Shown here in pieces: positions 1 to 7,662 of a stretch of DNA of 64,000 nt. Within the stretch, counting starts at the first letter, position 1. Each line of letters begins with the position of its first letter. The translations under genes and the position numbers were made by a program. This stretch comes from Citromicrobium sp. (GTDB lineage Bacteria > Pseudomonadota > Alphaproteobacteria > Sphingomonadales > Sphingomonadaceae): the NCBI GenBank assembly GCA_002729695.1, contig PBYQ01000036.1:1-64000 (forward strand). Direction: 5' to 3'. Below the pieces are notes generated by a model that saw only the letters and a list, made by a program, of their open reading frames with translations, ran no database searches and was not told where the DNA came from.

Positions 1-181
1 CTCTTCGCTGAACCTGCTTCGCTTCATTCTCGTCCGACTCCTTTGCGTCGGACTCTACCAAAAATCGGTCACATTTCAGGGGAGCACGTCAACGGCCACC
101 AAAAGTCATCTTTGTTCCCTTGTCGCTCATGCAGCCTTTCTAGCACTGTTAATTCCGCGATGCTCATGCGATCAGCGATAC
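1..181. other. Gene-free left edge of island
   Basis: No convincing gene is seen here. A short inverted repeat (GTCCGA ... TCGGAC, loop of about 10 bases) lies near 31-52. It has no T tract after it on the plus strand, so it is not a clear terminator. The stretch could hold the end of a gene that lies mostly left of the window, but nothing recognisable can be read. Confidence 0.3.
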
Positions 182-721
182 ATGGGAAAGACACCTTATG
201 ATGATCGCGATGATCTCGATAAACTTCAGTCTCAGTGGAAGAAAATCGATGGGATACTTGAACGCCGAAAGGAGTGGTCAGCAGCGATCGTAAGGGCTGC
301 AACTGCTGCTGAGATTGCTGCCAACATCGCCATACGAAAGCGCTTCGAAAGCGAGAGCAAATTCTCGTCGGAGTTTGTGGATTCGCTACTGAGGTGGGCA
401 AACGGCATCGATGGGAAATTTGGCCGCTTGATCATTCCGGCGGAGCGAGACGAGGTGCGAAAGAAGGCGCTCGGCAAGCTCAAAAAGCGCTCCGAGCGGT
501 TGAACAAGAAGCGCAATGCCATCGTTCACCAAGGCGCGTTCGCAAGCAAGCGGGAGATGCGTGAACTGGTCAATCTATCGCGTGAAATCGTGAACGAGCT
601 GGTCATCCCGTGGGAGCCCGAGTTCGTGCTTGGCGGAGAAAAACTCACAAGCTCGAAGGTGCCAAAGGCAAAGAAGGTGTTGAAAGCTACCAACGCTAAA
701 GGCAGGAAAAAGAAGAGCTAG
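182..721 (+). CDS. HEPN-like protein, hypothetical
   Basis: A 179-residue soluble, charged, mostly helical protein of unknown function. Residues 111-116 read RNAIVH, which fits the R-x4-6-H motif of HEPN nucleases. It is followed by a long amphipathic helix, and a first helical hairpin lies around residues 30-55; this layout fits small HEPN-domain proteins. The C-terminus is Lys-rich and may be disordered. The HEPN link rests on motif and helix pattern only. The gene converges on the MNT-HEPN gene on the other strand, inside the integrative element. HEPN proteins often act as RNases in defence or toxin-antitoxin systems; that role here is inference. Base composition looks less GC-rich than the core genes, which fits horizontal transfer. 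Confidence 0.6.
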   Translation: MGKTPYDDRDDLDKLQSQWKKIDGILERRKEWSAAIVRAATAAEIAANIAIRKRFESESKFSSEFVDSLLRWANGIDGKFGRLIIPAERDEVRKKALGKLKKRSERLNKKRNAIVHQGAFASKREMRELVNLSREIVNELVIPWEPEFVLGGEKLTSSKVPKAKKVLKATNAKGRKKKS

Positions 722-757
722 ACTACCCCTAGTGGGAATGCAGGACGTCCTTTCCAC

Positions 758-1687
758 CTAGCCTGTTGCGTCCAACTCGGCCTTGAGCTTTCCGAGGCGC
801 TCAGTGCAGACCTCGTGGACGACCCGGCCCAGCTCCTCGACCTGCTCGCCGAGCCAATCGAGTTCATCCTTGGTGATGCGGTAGTGTTTCGAATAGCGCG
901 CCTTTACGTAGGCTTCCTTAAGTTTCTCGAACCGCGCGCGATCCTTTTTTGTGTCGCGCGGCCAGACATAGGTTAGCCGCGCGTCGATGCGCTCAGCCTG
1001 CGTGCGCAGAAAGCCGAGATTGTGCACGTGGGGGGTATAGAAGGTGCAGACCAACAGTACGCAATGGTAGAGACGTTCGACAGTTTGGTGGGTATCAAAA
1101 GCGGCGTCTTTGAGGTGCCCTTGCTCCAGATAGTACTTCGCTCCACCAAACCGCTTCATCGCCGCCGGAAACCACTCGTCGAAGTATTCCTGCGCCATAG
1201 CCAGGGCCTGTTCGGGCGTCTTTGGCTTGGGCGTATGCAGTTCGGTGTCGTCGGACTGGTATAACGCTACCCCGTCCTGTTTCACGTCCATGAAGAAGTA
1301 GCGCCCATGCGCGAGGCCGTCGTTCACCTCTTGCAACGTGTGAACGATGAAATTCACTGGCGTGTTGAGCGTCTTGGCCACGCCGTATTCGCGCATCAGC
1401 CGCTCATCGAGTTTGGCCCAGTATTTGACTCGGTCCGTCAGTCTGCTGTCATTGACGATCACCAACAGGTCATAATCTGACTGATAGCCTTTGGCCGTAT
1501 GTGGCTCGTCCACCCAGGTCCCGCGCGCATAGCTGCCGTAGAGAATGACCTTGAGAATGCGACCGGCCTTTTTCCATTCGTGCTTGGCGAGCGCGAACGC
1601 GTCATCAAACTCTTCGAAGATCAGCTGCACCACGCGCTCAAGTTCGCGCTGCTTTTGCGGGGGCAGATGATCGAGGTCGGTCTTCAT
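758..1687 (-). CDS. MNT-HEPN fusion protein (nucleotidyltransferase + HEPN)
   Basis: A 309-residue protein with an N-terminal minimal nucleotidyltransferase (MNT) domain and a C-terminal HEPN domain. The MNT part shows Gly51-Ser52 followed by Asp71-x-Asp73 on a hydrophobic strand; the GS-to-DxD spacing (18 residues) is longer than the usual 10, so there is a loop insertion. The position where a third carboxylate is often found reads VNFIV, with Asn112, so full catalytic activity is uncertain. The HEPN part (about 160-300) has the helix pattern KYYLEQG...AAFDTHQTVERLYH and an ARYSKHY segment at 263-269. MNT and HEPN proteins are usually separate antitoxin and toxin; here they are fused. The start has an AGGGA ribosome site. 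It is encoded next to an integrase in the mobile island. Domain assignment is strong; biological role is inference. Confidence 0.8.
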   Translation of the reverse strand: MKTDLDHLPPQKQRELERVVQLIFEEFDDAFALAKHEWKKAGRILKVILYGSYARGTWVDEPHTAKGYQSDYDLLVIVNDSRLTDRVKYWAKLDERLMREYGVAKTLNTPVNFIVHTLQEVNDGLAHGRYFFMDVKQDGVALYQSDDTELHTPKPKTPEQALAMAQEYFDEWFPAAMKRFGGAKYYLEQGHLKDAAFDTHQTVERLYHCVLLVCTFYTPHVHNLGFLRTQAERIDARLTYVWPRDTKKDRARFEKLKEAYVKARYSKHYRITKDELDWLGEQVEELGRVVHEVCTERLGKLKAELDATG

Positions 1688-1878
1688 TGCTCAATCCCTA
1701 GCAAGCACTTGAGATTCTTGCACCCGCCTAGTGACAAGGCGCGCGGCGACGGCGCACCCTAAAGCGCTGAGGAGGCGCGCGCTGATGGTCCGCGTTAGCA
1801 ACAATCCGACAGGATTGTTTGTTAGGATAGTTAAGGGGCTCTCAAGCCCAGCGTTTCTGGGGGTTTGAGGCCTGTTTC

Positions 1879-1940
1879 GGTTCCCGATAGTCCGTACTTT
1901 GGGTTCCTGATCGTCCGAATCCAATGGTTCCTGATCGTCC
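1879..1940 (+). repeat. Three iteron-like direct repeats
   Basis: Three copies of a 15-bp unit start at 1879, 1902 and 1926, at 23 and 24 bp spacing. Copies two and three are identical (GGTTCCTGATCGTCC); copy one differs at two positions (GGTTCCCGATAGTCC). Spacing near two helical turns is typical of plasmid iterons bound by a Rep protein. No rep gene is present in the window. Confidence 0.65.
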
Positions 1941-1955
1941 AAAGAGCTCACAGCT

Positions 1956-1964
1956 TTATCCACA
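1956..1964 (+). promoter_or_regulatory. DnaA box
   Basis: TTATCCACA is an exact match to the strong DnaA-box consensus. It lies 15 bp after the last iteron-like repeat, the arrangement seen at many iteron plasmid origins. A 9-mer can occur by chance, so the call rests on the pairing with the repeats. Confidence 0.5.
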
Positions 1965-2049
1965 GGGTTAGCCATCCCCATTTCTGGGGAGGGGACTTGA
2001 ATCCCGTTTGCAGTAGAAGTGTGCTGGGCAGTTTGCCCCGAAACCTGCT

Positions 2050-3372
2050 TCATGACCCGGATGCGTGCTCGGCGATAAACTCGCTCATAGCGCTCTTTCG
2101 CGCAGCGCGGTCCAGTGCAAAGCTACTGCGCTGGAAATTCGTGCCGTTGAGCAAGGCGCTGACATACCCTGCAATCATGTCGGCAGCGGTGATGAGCGTA
2201 GCGTCCAGCACGTGGATATACCTGCTGGTGATCGATCCTTTTGCGTGCCCCAAAAGCGCGGCAATTGTGATCTCGGTAAATCCGTGATCATTGCCCATGC
2301 TGGCGAAGCTGTGACGCAGCACGTGGGCTGTGATCCCCTCCAATGGTGAGCCGCTAAAGAGGGCGTTCCAGTGGTTCGGGAAGCCGCCAAAAGCATTATC
2401 TTCGCCATTTCCCGGGAACACAAAGCTACCCGTGGCAGTCTGACGCTGTGCCTCAAGAAACTCGACGACGGGAAGGCCGATGGGCCGAATTGATCGACCT
2501 TCCTTGCTTTCCGAAAGCCGCAGGCAACTTCCATCCAGGTCTACGTCGCACCATTTGAGATTTATGATCTCACCGCGCCTGCACCCGGTCAGAGCGATCT
2601 GGCGGATAATGTCCGTTGTCGGCCAAAATTTTTCGTTCGCCTGCGCGTCGCGCAGTATGTTCCCGAGAACGCCATACTCGGCTTCGGTCAAACGTCGCTC
2701 GCGCACCTTGTATTTCGGCTTCTTGATGCCGTGCGCGGGGTTGTGCTCGATAACTCCCAAATCAATGGCGTAGGAGAGTATTCCTCCGATGAGGCCAAGG
2801 GTGCGGGTAGCAGTGCCAGGACCACCCCTGACGATGGACTTGCCCCGTAGTTTCTTGGTTTTGACGATGATCCGCGACCGACCCGCCATGATGTCGCGCA
2901 TGATCTTGACCATGTCCGCTCTGGTTAGGTCTTTAACGCGCCGGGTTCCGATGAGCGGAATGATGTGTCTCTTGATCCGACCGATATCGGTATCGATGGT
3001 CGATTGCTTCTTCGGTCGCCCTCCCTTACCGAGAATCAGGCCATCATCGAGGTCCTGAATGTAGCGCTTGCAAAGGTCCTTCATCGTCATCGCACGATGA
3101 TCCTCAAGCCGCTCCTCCGCCGGATCGTCGCCTCCTGCAACACGCCCCAGCTGAGCCTTCGCTTCGCGGCGAGCCAGTTCCGCTGTCCACACGCCGTGCA
3201 GACCAAGTGTAAGCCGCCTCGCGCGTCCCCTCTGTCGATACTGGATTACGTAGCTACGCTTGCCCGACCGGTATACTCGGAGCCCAAAACCGGGTAGATC
3301 TTCATCCCAAATGATGTAGTCTTTCACCTGAGACTTGGCTGCCTCAACGGTGCGCTTCGTCAATTTGACCAC
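2050..3372 (-). CDS. Tyrosine recombinase, P4-type integrase
   Basis: A site-specific tyrosine recombinase that would integrate and excise the island at a tRNA gene. From the chosen GTG start the protein is 440 residues: an N-terminal arm-binding domain (DUF4102 type, about 1-90), a core-binding SAM-like domain (about 95-200) and the catalytic domain (about 220-400). All catalytic residues are visible: Arg265 (GCRRGE), Lys290 (ESKEG), His350 and Arg353 (HVLRH), His376 (LGHAKG) and Tyr385 (RYIHV). An upstream ATG at 3423 would add 17 residues but has no ribosome site, whereas GTG at 3372 has GGAG six bases upstream. The gene points into the element, away from the attachment site. Family and function are secure; the start is a judgement. 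Confidence 0.93.
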   Translation of the reverse strand: MVKLTKRTVEAAKSQVKDYIIWDEDLPGFGLRVYRSGKRSYVIQYRQRGRARRLTLGLHGVWTAELARREAKAQLGRVAGGDDPAEERLEDHRAMTMKDLCKRYIQDLDDGLILGKGGRPKKQSTIDTDIGRIKRHIIPLIGTRRVKDLTRADMVKIMRDIMAGRSRIIVKTKKLRGKSIVRGGPGTATRTLGLIGGILSYAIDLGVIEHNPAHGIKKPKYKVRERRLTEAEYGVLGNILRDAQANEKFWPTTDIIRQIALTGCRRGEIINLKWCDVDLDGSCLRLSESKEGRSIRPIGLPVVEFLEAQRQTATGSFVFPGNGEDNAFGGFPNHWNALFSGSPLEGITAHVLRHSFASMGNDHGFTEITIAALLGHAKGSITSRYIHVLDATLITAADMIAGYVSALLNGTNFQRSSFALDRAARKSAMSEFIAEHASGS

Positions 3373-3450
3373 GGCGATCTCCGTTTCCAGAGCCCCGTTT
3401 TTGAGTAACTGTGGTGTCATCACTCGGAGGAAAACCGGGGCGTAGGTTTG

Positions 3451-3530
3451 GGTACGCCAGCGAAATCCGATTTCAATCTAAATCTATATAAAACAGTAGT
3501 TTAGAGTAGTATTTCGTAGTCTGGCGTACC
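3451..3530. repeat. Inverted repeat pair beside att site
   Basis: GGTACGCCAG (3451-3460) and its exact reverse complement CTGGCGTACC (3521-3530) flank a 60-bp A+T-rich segment between the integrase gene and the attachment core. Partial copies (GTACC) follow at 3527 and 3537. They may be integrase arm-type sites or binding sites for an excision factor, and the A+T-rich middle is probably the integrase promoter. Function is inference. Confidence 0.5.
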
Positions 3531-3543
3531 AGTTCTGTACCGG

Positions 3544-3588
3544 CTCCGAAGGCAGAGGCCACAGGTTCGAATCCTGTCGGGTGCGCCA
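3544..3588 (+). other. Attachment site: 3' half of tRNA-Arg(CCG)
   Basis: These 45 bases equal the 3' part of a tRNA-Arg gene: anticodon loop CTCCGAA (anticodon CCG), the 3' strand of the anticodon stem (GGCAG), variable loop, T arm ACAGG-TTCGAAT-CCTGT, acceptor strand CGGGTGC, G, CCA. No 5' half precedes it; the upstream bases belong to the element. This is what remains at the distal end when an element integrates into the 3' half of a tRNA and rebuilds an intact tRNA at the other end. The intact gene should lie left of the window. It is an attachment remnant, not a working tRNA. Confidence 0.85.
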
Positions 3589-3622
3589 GCTTTCCCAGGT
3601 ATGGCCGACACCTGGCGCCCTG

Positions 3623-4054
3623 TTATCTCGGAATGCCGCGATCTCTCGCCCTGATCGGCGTGCGGGTGGGTTCGGGTTGGGGGCCGGAACCGGCGCCGCC
3701 CGCCTCGTTCGCATCTGTTCCCCCGCTCGTGCCGCCGCTTGAGCTTCCGCCGCCGGAACTGGATCCGCCAGAGCTGCTGCTGCTCGACCCACCGCCGCTC
3801 GTGCTGCTGCCCGAACTGCTGCTGGACCCGCTGCTACCGGTGCTGCCGTCGCCCGAGCCTGTACTGGCTCCATTATCGCTTCCTGCACCTACGCGCTCCG
3901 CCATCGACGTGTCGACGTGCGCATAGGTGTTCGAGACCTCCACGCCTGTCGTCCCGATCGCCGAGACAGCGGCAACGGCAATCAGGGCCGCGATCAGCCC
4001 GTATTCGACCGCGGTTGCACCCGTCGCATCGCGTAGCAATCGTCCGTTAATCAT
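3623..4054 (-). CDS. Flp/Fap-type pilin with Ser/Gly-rich tail
   Basis: A 143-residue class IVb (Flp, tight-adherence) pilin. The N-terminus has the prepilin pattern: short charged leader, cleavage after Gly12 (GATAVEY), Glu at +5 and Tyr at +6, then a hydrophobic helix (about 18-36). Typical Flp pilins end near residue 55-65; here a low-complexity Ser/Gly tail runs from about 57 to 125, followed by a Pro/Arg-rich end. The ATG at 4054 gives a normal pilin leader; a longer frame to 4270 would translate the heptanucleotide array and is rejected. No tad assembly genes are nearby, so processing and export must be encoded elsewhere. The tail may be surface-exposed or glycosylated, which is inference. 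Confidence 0.8.
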   Translation of the reverse strand: MINGRLLRDATGATAVEYGLIAALIAVAAVSAIGTTGVEVSNTYAHVDTSMAERVGAGSDNGASTGSGDGSTGSSGSSSSSGSSTSGGGSSSSSSGGSSSGGGSSSGGTSGGTDANEAGGAGSGPQPEPTRTPIRARDRGIPR

Positions 4055-4150
4055 CGCATCGCCCCCAAATCCTCGAGGCTTACTGCCCTGCGAGGATGAA
4101 AAATCCGCTAAGCTTAACCTTGTCGACCCAGCGGGTGGGCGGGATCGTCG

Positions 4151-4206
4151 GGACTTGGGACTTGGGACTTGGGACTTGGGACTTGGGACTTGGGACTTGG
4201 GACTTG
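4151..4206. repeat. Heptanucleotide tandem array (GGACTTG)8
   Basis: Eight perfect copies of GGACTTG lie head to tail, followed by a decayed copy (GGACTGG). The array sits about 100 bp upstream of the pilin start, so it may fall in the pilin promoter or leader region. Seven-base units are prone to slipped-strand length change. Any effect on pilin expression is inference. Confidence 0.9.
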
Positions 4207-4300
4207 GGACTGGGGCGCACAGCAAAAAGCGGCCGATCATGGATCGCGCCGCTTGATGCACATTCAACAAATGCGAAGCCGGATGCGCCCCGGCATACGA

Positions 4301-4807
4301 TCAGAGATAGCGCATCCGCATTGTCACGTTGGTCACGCCGTTACCGACGCGGAAGGTCGCCTTCTGCACGCTCGGCTTGCCGAGGTTCCAGATATTGATC
4401 GGCGGATCGTTGGACATCGCCGCACCGTCGATCGTGATATCGTCTTCGTCGTTGCCGTTCTTGTCGTGCCGCGCGCCGAGCGCGTATTCGCCGGGGGCGT
4501 CGACCGGAATGCAGAAGGTCATGCTGCCGGCCTTGGCCGGGACGTCGATCCGTTTCAGCCAGCGGCCCTTCTTCAGCCAGTCCGATTTCTTCGCGTAATA
4601 GCTGTGCAGGCGGACATTGCCGGTGCTCGACTTGATATCGGTGATCGTCACCTTGATCGCAGGGCCCTTGCCCGGTGCGCAAGCGGCAAGATTGTTCGAA
4701 ATCTTCTGTTCGTACTGCGCCTGCGAAGCGACGGGTACGGCCGCGATCGCTCCGGCTGCGAACAGCAGGCCGATGCGCTTGCGGGTTTTCATGCTCGGAG
4801 TCTTCAT
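4301..4807 (-). CDS. DUF2141-family exported protein
   Basis: A 168-residue exported protein. It has an N-terminal Sec signal peptide (basic start, hydrophobic core around 11-25, likely cleavage after ASQA). The mature part matches the DUF2141 pattern, a beta-rich fold: a conserved strand with VTITDIKSSTGNVRLHSY, a central PGEYALGARHDKNGN segment, and a C-terminal NVTMRMRYL strand. The exact biochemical role of DUF2141 proteins is not established. ATG at 4807 is preferred; an in-frame TTG at 4819 would extend by four residues. The gene is transcribed away from rpe, so the 250 bp between them should hold divergent promoters. Family call is fairly confident; function is unknown. Confidence 0.75.
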   Translation of the reverse strand: MKTPSMKTRKRIGLLFAAGAIAAVPVASQAQYEQKISNNLAACAPGKGPAIKVTITDIKSSTGNVRLHSYYAKKSDWLKKGRWLKRIDVPAKAGSMTFCIPVDAPGEYALGARHDKNGNDEDDITIDGAAMSNDPPINIWNLGKPSVQKATFRVGNGVTNVTMRMRYL

Positions 4808-5055
4808 AGCTTGTCTCAAAATCCTGTTTTTCAGGCGGTCGCCGCATGCAGGTGGCCCCGCGTCGCCGCCAAATCTAGTGACCTAAAGCCACATCTTCAC
4901 TGAATTGCCGCTGAATTTGGTTCGCTAAGGGCCTGTCATGCCTGCTATTGCTTGCCGGTGGGGGAAAACGCACGCGCGCGTGTCTCATTCCGATTCGCGA
5001 AGCGCTAAAGGGTTCACTTCATCGACCCTGGCCTCAACCCGAAGTGCTCTTGCGC

Positions 5056-5721
5056 ATGACCACCCCGCTGATCGCCCCCTCGATCCTTTCCGCCGACTTC
5101 GCGAAGCTGGGGGAAGAAGTGCGTGCGATCGACGCCGCGGGCGCGGACTGGATCCATGTCGACGTGATGGACGGACATTTCGTGCCCAATCTCACCATCG
5201 GGCCGGCGGTGGTCAAGGCGTTGCGACCGCACAGCGACAAGCCGTTCGATGTGCACCTGATGGTCAGCCCGGTGGATATGTGGCTGGAAGCCTTCGCCGA
5301 TGCCGGCGCGGACCACATCACGATCCATCCCGAGGCCGGGCCGCACACGCATCGCACGCTGCAGACGATCCGCTCGCTGGGCAAGAAAGCGGGCGTGGTG
5401 ATCAATCCCGGTACGCCCGAAAGCGTGCTCGAATACCTGATCGACATGGTCGACCTGGTGCTGGTGATGAGCGTCAATCCCGGCTTCGGCGGGCAAAGCT
5501 TCATCGACAGCCAGCTGCGCAAGATCGAGGCGATCCGCACGATGATCGACGCGACCGGGCGCGACATTTTTCTGGAAGTCGATGGCGGGGTGGATGCGGG
5601 CACCGCGCCTCGCTGCATCGCTGCCGGGGCGGATGTGCTGGTGGCGGGGTCGGCCACGTTCAAGGGCGGGCCGGATCGCTACGCCGCGAATATCGCGGTT
5701 CTCAAGGGGAAAACAGGTTGA
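5056..5721 (+). CDS. rpe: Ribulose-phosphate 3-epimerase
   Basis: Interconverts D-ribulose 5-phosphate and D-xylulose 5-phosphate in the pentose phosphate pathway; cytosolic TIM barrel. The 221 residues are full length. Visible motifs: [10 protein letters not shown] at the N-terminus, the metal-binding strand [14 protein letters not shown] (His34, Asp36), DVHLMV, the loop [10 protein letters not shown], and the second catalytic Asp in LEVDGGV. The ATG at 5056 gives the standard N-terminus; the frame is open further upstream but that part has no family similarity. The stop overlaps the start of the next gene (TGATG), which indicates translational coupling with the heparinase-like gene. Confidence 0.96.
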   Translation: MTTPLIAPSILSADFAKLGEEVRAIDAAGADWIHVDVMDGHFVPNLTIGPAVVKALRPHSDKPFDVHLMVSPVDMWLEAFADAGADHITIHPEAGPHTHRTLQTIRSLGKKAGVVINPGTPESVLEYLIDMVDLVLVMSVNPGFGGQSFIDSQLRKIEAIRTMIDATGRDIFLEVDGGVDAGTAPRCIAAGADVLVAGSATFKGGPDRYAANIAVLKGKTG

Positions 5722-7658
5722 TGGTCGATTCGATAGGTCATGATCCGGTACGCCAGGACGCTGGAGAGGTGGCCGATGGCCCCGAGCTCGACAAGGAAGA
5801 GCGCGCCGCGCGCCAGCTGATCATGACCCTTGGCGGCAAGCCCGAACCGACCGCGCTGAGCGACCGCGACGAAGAGAACCCCGTACCACTGCCAACTGCC
5901 GCGTCGCGCGATGCCCAGCCCGAGCTCGACGTCGTTCCGACCGCGCGCGCGCTGGTGCCGCAGGAAATCGGCGCGCCCGCCGTCGGGCCGGGCGAACGCC
6001 TGGTCCGGATCGCCTATGCGGCGGGCATTCGCGGGCGGCTGATCACTTCGCCGCTGTCGAAACCGGCAAAGCGCCGCGTCCTCTCCACGGTGAAACCGCC
6101 TTTGCAGGGCGATCGCGCCGCGGGCATGGCGCTGCGCGCCGGGCACTTCCTTATCCACGGGGTCAAGCTGCCGATCGCGCAGCTCGAATTCGGGCCGGGC
6201 ACACGGCAGCAGTCTCCGCTGATCGAGCGGCACGTTCATTCCTACGCCTGGCTGCGCGATCTCGCGGGGTCGGGCGCGCGCCCGCAGGTCGAAGCGACCG
6301 CGTTGCGCATCCACCGCATGTGGCTCGACGCGCACCCGCTGCCTGCCAAGGGTCCGGCGTGGGAAGTGGAGGTAAGCGCGAGGCGAACGCTGGCGTGGCT
6401 GGTCCATGCGCCGCTGATCCTGTCGAACAAGGCGGTGCGCGGGCGCACGCTCGCGGCGCTCGACAAGACTGCGCGCTGGCTCGATTCGCAGGTTTCCAAG
6501 GCTTGCGACAAGCAGGCCGAGGTGTTCGTCTGGGGTTCGCTGGTCGCCGCCGGATTGCTGCTGCCCGAAGGCAAGCCGCGCCGCCTGTTCGCCGAAGCGG
6601 GCATGGCGCGCGCGCTGGGCGACTTCGTGGGCGAGGATGGCGGCGTGCAGTCGCGCAGCCCGCTTGCACAGATGGAGCTGCTCGAGCTGCTCACCGAACT
6701 GGCCGCCTGCTACCGCTCGATGAAAATGGAGCCGCCCAAATTCGTCACGGCGGTGTCCGAACTGATCGTGCCGCCGCTGCTCGCTGTGGTCCACGGCGAG
6801 GGGGGCTTGGGCAACTGGCAGGGCGCAGGCGCGGTCTCCTCCGACAAGGTGAACGAGCTCATCCGCGCGAGCGGAGTGCGCACGCGCCCGCTGAAGGAGC
6901 CGCGCGGCTGGGGCTATCACCGCGCGAGTGCGGGCAAGACGATCCTGCAGTTCGATGCCGCTCCCCCGCCGCTGGCGCGCTATTCGCGTTCCGGCTGCGC
7001 CTCCACGTTGGCGTTCGAGCTGTCGTCGCAAGGCCAGCGGATCATCGTCAACTGCGGCGGCGCCGCATGGGCCGGGGCACAGGTGCCCGCGCGGATCGAG
7101 CAGGGCCTGCGTGCCACCGCCGCGCATTCGACGCTGGTGCTCGAAGACGTCAACTCGACCGCGATCCTGATCAAGGGCCAGCTGGGCGCCGGTGTCGGCG
7201 AGGTCGAGGTCGACCGGCGCACGATGGGCGGCGGCGCGCGCGGCGGGGCAACCCGGATCGAGGCATCGCACGACGGCTATGCCAGCCGCTTCGGTTTGGT
7301 CCACCGCCGCGTGCTCGTGCTGCGCGACGACGGTACCGAGCTGGCGGGCGAGGATGTGTTGCTGCCCGCGAGCAAGTGCGGCAAGCGCGGCAAGGTCGGC
7401 TATGCGATCCGTTTTCACCTGGGGATGGGTATTGCGGCGCGCCTTTCCGAAGACCGCAAGGGCGCAGGACTGGTCTTGCCTGACGGTTCGCACTGGCAAT
7501 TCCGCGTGGCAGGAGAATATACGGGCACGCTTTCGATCGAAGACAGCCTCTTCGTCGATGGACAGGGTCGGCCGCAGGCGATCCAGCAGCTCGTTCTACA
7601 GGGCATGACACCGCGCAGCGGCGGTAGCTTTGCCTGGTTATTCAAGAAGATGGGATAG
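5721..7658 (+). CDS. Heparinase II/III family protein
   Basis: A 645-residue protein of the heparinase II/III-like family, common between rpe and purH in alphaproteobacteria. The first 100 residues are polar and probably disordered; an all-alpha domain (about 120-360, with [19 protein letters not shown] and RTLAWL) is followed by a beta-sandwich lyase-like domain (about 380-640) with [30 protein letters not shown] and an [17 protein letters not shown] segment. Members are thought to act on polysaccharides, but the substrate of this chromosomal alphaproteobacterial group is not known. No signal peptide is evident. The start codon overlaps the rpe stop, and purH begins 4 bp after its stop, so the three genes form one operon. 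Confidence 0.85.
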   Translation: MVDSIGHDPVRQDAGEVADGPELDKEERAARQLIMTLGGKPEPTALSDRDEENPVPLPTAASRDAQPELDVVPTARALVPQEIGAPAVGPGERLVRIAYAAGIRGRLITSPLSKPAKRRVLSTVKPPLQGDRAAGMALRAGHFLIHGVKLPIAQLEFGPGTRQQSPLIERHVHSYAWLRDLAGSGARPQVEATALRIHRMWLDAHPLPAKGPAWEVEVSARRTLAWLVHAPLILSNKAVRGRTLAALDKTARWLDSQVSKACDKQAEVFVWGSLVAAGLLLPEGKPRRLFAEAGMARALGDFVGEDGGVQSRSPLAQMELLELLTELAACYRSMKMEPPKFVTAVSELIVPPLLAVVHGEGGLGNWQGAGAVSSDKVNELIRASGVRTRPLKEPRGWGYHRASAGKTILQFDAAPPPLARYSRSGCASTLAFELSSQGQRIIVNCGGAAWAGAQVPARIEQGLRATAAHSTLVLEDVNSTAILIKGQLGAGVGEVEVDRRTMGGGARGGATRIEASHDGYASRFGLVHRRVLVLRDDGTELAGEDVLLPASKCGKRGKVGYAIRFHLGMGIAARLSEDRKGAGLVLPDGSHWQFRVAGEYTGTLSIEDSLFVDGQGRPQAIQQLVLQGMTPRSGGSFAWLFKKMG

Positions 7659-7662
7659 AATT

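Larger units (their letters stand above)
1688..2049. other. Non-coding region with iteron-like repeats and DnaA box
   Basis: A 362-bp stretch between integrase and the MNT-HEPN gene. An open frame of 120 codons crosses it on the minus strand, but much of it translates the repeats and it resembles no family. It holds an 8-bp-stem hairpin followed by TGTT (1800-1819), three iteron-like direct repeats (1879-1940) and a perfect DnaA box (1956-1964). Together these look like the remains of a plasmid-type replication origin, which is inference. Confidence 0.5.

Noticed and set aside
1691..2053. 120-codon frame after integrase with an ATGA overlap
   Set aside because: Much of it translates the iteron-like repeats and the hairpin; no family likeness. 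Treated as non-coding origin-like DNA.
3544..3588. Functional tRNA-Arg
   Set aside because: Only the 3' half from the anticodon loop onward is present; no matching acceptor or D arm precedes it.
3484..3888. Ala-rich 134-codon frame overlapping the tRNA remnant and the pilin gene
   Set aside because: It crosses the att site and reads the pilin Ser/Gly codons in another frame.
4151..4206. CRISPR-like array
   Set aside because: Seven-base units with no spacers; a simple tandem repeat. No cas genes are present.
4055..4270. Upstream extension of the pilin frame
   Set aside because: The added 72 residues translate the heptanucleotide array and break the short prepilin leader that the family needs.
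4938..5720. Long N-terminal extension of the heparinase-like protein across rpe
   Set aside because: It reads rpe in the wrong frame; the ATG at 5721 overlapping the rpe stop is the natural start.
5679..7499. 606-codon open frame antisense to the heparinase-like gene
   Set aside because: Shadow of a real coding frame with Arg/Gln-rich nonsense composition.
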